The position numbers and the translations under genes were made by a program. Shown here piece after piece: positions 5,451-6,235 of a stretch of 6,235 nt of DNA. Position 1 is the first letter of the stretch. Every line of letters begins with the position of its first letter. The notes beneath the pieces are model-generated. The model ran no database searches, was not told the DNA's origin, and saw nothing but the letters and a program-made list of their open reading frames with translations. Origin of the DNA: Methanosphaera sp. rholeuAM130 (lineage in GTDB: Archaea > Methanobacteriota > Methanobacteria > Methanobacteriales > Methanobacteriaceae); the NCBI GenBank assembly GCA_003266065.1, contig MUZY01000125.1:1-6235 (forward strand), given 5' to 3'.

Positions 5451-5465
5451 AACTAATGATTAGTT
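5451..5465. promoter_or_regulatory. Palindromic operator candidate at the thiC start site
   Basis: AACTAATGATTAGTT is a perfect 7-bp inverted repeat around a single central base. Its centre is 23-24 bases downstream of the TATA box, so a bound protein would block the transcription start. A thiamine-responsive repressor such as archaeal ThiR is a reasonable candidate, but I do not recall its motif and cannot match it. Confidence 0.5.
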
Positions 5466-5479
5466 TTTATAATGCAATC

Positions 5480-5498
5480 GTTGAAGGAAAAATTCAAC
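5480..5498 (+). other. Hairpin in the predicted thiC leader
   Basis: GTTGAA, a 7-base purine loop (GGAAAAA) and TTCAAC make a perfect 6-bp stem about 20 bases downstream of the predicted transcription start. It may stabilise or regulate the leader. It does not show the conserved bases of a TPP riboswitch. Confidence 0.4.
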
Positions 5499-5546
5499 TT
5501 TTAATAAAAACGAAAAATCTAAAAAAAATCTAAAAAATCAATAGTT

Positions 5547-5550
5547 GGAG
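5547..5550 (+). promoter_or_regulatory. thiC: Ribosome binding site of thiC
   Basis: GGAG is followed by 8 bases and the ATG at 5559, which selects this start over the internal ATG at 5568. Confidence 0.6.
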
Positions 5551-5558
5551 TAATTATC

Positions 5559-6235
5559 ATGACACAAATGCAAGAAGCAAAAAAAGGTAATATTACTGAA
5601 GCCATCAAAAGCGTGGCGGAAAATGAAAAATTAGACGTTGAATACATTAGAAAAATGGTTGCAAAGGGATACATAGCCATCCCAGACAACAATCAAAGAG
5701 AAAGCGTTGCGGTAGGTATAGGAAAAAATCTACGTACCAAAGTAAATGCAACGATAGGTACCTCCACAGACATTATAGATGTGGATATGGAACTGGAAAA
5801 GGCAAAAATCGCCGAAAAAGCCGGTGCAGACACGCTTATGGAATTGAGTATCGGCGGTGATTTGGACTCAATCAGAAGACGCGTACTCAAAAACACCTCA
5901 AAACCCGTTGGGAGCGTTCCCATATATCAGACAGCGGTTGAATCAATAGAAAATAACGGATCTGCAATATACATGGACTGTGACGATATGATTAAAAACA
6001 TCGAAAAACAGGCAAAGGATGGAATAGATTTCATGGCAATCCACTGCTCCGTAAACAGGGAAACGTTAAAAAGACTAAAACATGAAGGAAGAAAAGGCGG
6101 ATTGGTAAGCCGTGGCGGATCGTTCATATCTTCATGGATGGTGGAAAATGATGCGGAAAACCCATTATATGAAAATTATGACCAGATATTGGATATTGCA
6201 GAAGAGTATGACGTGTGTCTGAGTATGGCAAATGC
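5559..6235 (+). CDS. thiC: Phosphomethylpyrimidine synthase ThiC (N-terminal part, cut by window end)
   Basis: ThiC is a radical SAM enzyme that turns aminoimidazole ribotide into hydroxymethylpyrimidine phosphate, the pyrimidine half of thiamine. The window holds 225 complete codons of an enzyme that is usually about 430 residues long in archaea. Typical family segments seen in order are RKMVAKGYIAIPDN (28-41), VAVGIGKNLRTKVNATIGTS (48-67), EKAGADTLMELSIGGDLDSI (86-105), PVGSVPIYQ (116-124), GIDFMAIHCSVNRETLKRLK (154-173) and GLVSRGGSF (180-188). The short N-terminus, without the extra domain found in many bacterial and plant enzymes, is the archaeal form. The C-terminal C-x2-C-x4-C motif that holds the 4Fe-4S cluster lies beyond the window and cannot be checked. 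No frameshift is seen. Control is probably transcriptional through the upstream palindrome. Confidence 0.95.
   Translation, partial: MTQMQEAKKGNITEAIKSVAENEKLDVEYIRKMVAKGYIAIPDNNQRESVAVGIGKNLRTKVNATIGTSTDIIDVDMELEKAKIAEKAGADTLMELSIGGDLDSIRRRVLKNTSKPVGSVPIYQTAVESIENNGSAIYMDCDDMIKNIEKQAKDGIDFMAIHCSVNRETLKRLKHEGRKGGLVSRGGSFISSWMVENDAENPLYENYDQILDIAEEYDVCLSMAN

Larger units (their letters stand above)
5141..5558. other. Kinase-thiC intergenic region
   Basis: These 418 bases hold no credible gene. From left to right they contain short T and C runs just after the kinase stop (5142-5170) that could help termination, three copies of AAATCGGC, an 8-base inverted repeat with a 33-base spacer, a TATA box, a perfect palindrome, a leader hairpin and the thiC ribosome binding site. 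A forward open frame that begins inside the kinase gene and runs to 5300 shows no protein-like features. Confidence 0.6.

Noticed and set aside
5141..5558. TPP riboswitch upstream of thiC
   Set aside because: The conserved CUGAGA and other thi-box segments are absent on the plus strand.
5693..6127. Two minus-strand open frames
   Set aside because: They are antisense shadows of thiC.
1..6235. CRISPR array
   Set aside because: No set of regularly spaced identical repeats was found. The repeats seen are two distant copies or short octamers with unequal spacing.

Overview
The window looks like chromosomal DNA of a very AT-rich, host-associated methanogenic archaeon of the Methanobacteriales, most likely close to Methanosphaera or Methanobrevibacter. 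The reasons are its composition, the GAGG/GGTGAT ribosome binding sites, oligo-T terminators and TATA boxes of archaeal type, and the best recalled relatives of its proteins: a methanogen PfkB nucleoside kinase, an archaeal ThiC, and a PRC-barrel protein. This placement is an inference from the sequence alone.

Layout from left to right. Bases 1-74 may hold the tail of a gene entering from the left. Bases 75-415 are AT-rich and non-coding. A VapBC-type toxin-antitoxin pair follows (AbrB-like antitoxin at 425-670, PIN-domain RNase toxin at 663-1082), closed by an oligo-T terminator. On the minus strand, 1298-2119 encodes a multi-pass membrane protein with a cytoplasmic YbjQ/UPF0145 domain, with its own hairpin terminator. 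This gene is flanked by two direct copies (about 1109-1260 and 2252-2405) of an unnamed non-coding repeat, about 86% identical over 112 bases. A degenerate third piece may lie at 199-260. A small PRC-barrel protein (2751-3113) comes next.

Bases 3114-4198 contain no intact gene. The minus strand of 3166-3847 carries pieces in several frames that read like a decayed DDE transposase: a possible N-terminal piece, a tail with a GYVCKNGKLL motif and a Cys-x2-Cys-x2-Cys cluster, and a possible extreme C-terminus. The catalytic middle is missing. A perfect 9-bp hairpin followed by T5 lies inside this relic.

The right third is ordinary metabolism: a PfkB-family kinase closely resembling the Methanocaldococcus jannaschii nucleoside kinase (4199-5140), and the first 225 codons of thiC, the pyrimidine-branch enzyme of thiamine synthesis (5559 to the window end). 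Their 418-base spacer contains a strong TATA box, a perfect 15-bp palindrome at the predicted start of transcription, a hairpin in the predicted leader, and an octamer repeated three times. This suggests operator control of thiC, since no TPP riboswitch is visible.

No large undescribed multi-gene system is evident. The best leads for novelty are the interspersed non-coding repeat, the thiC control region, and the membrane-anchored YbjQ protein.
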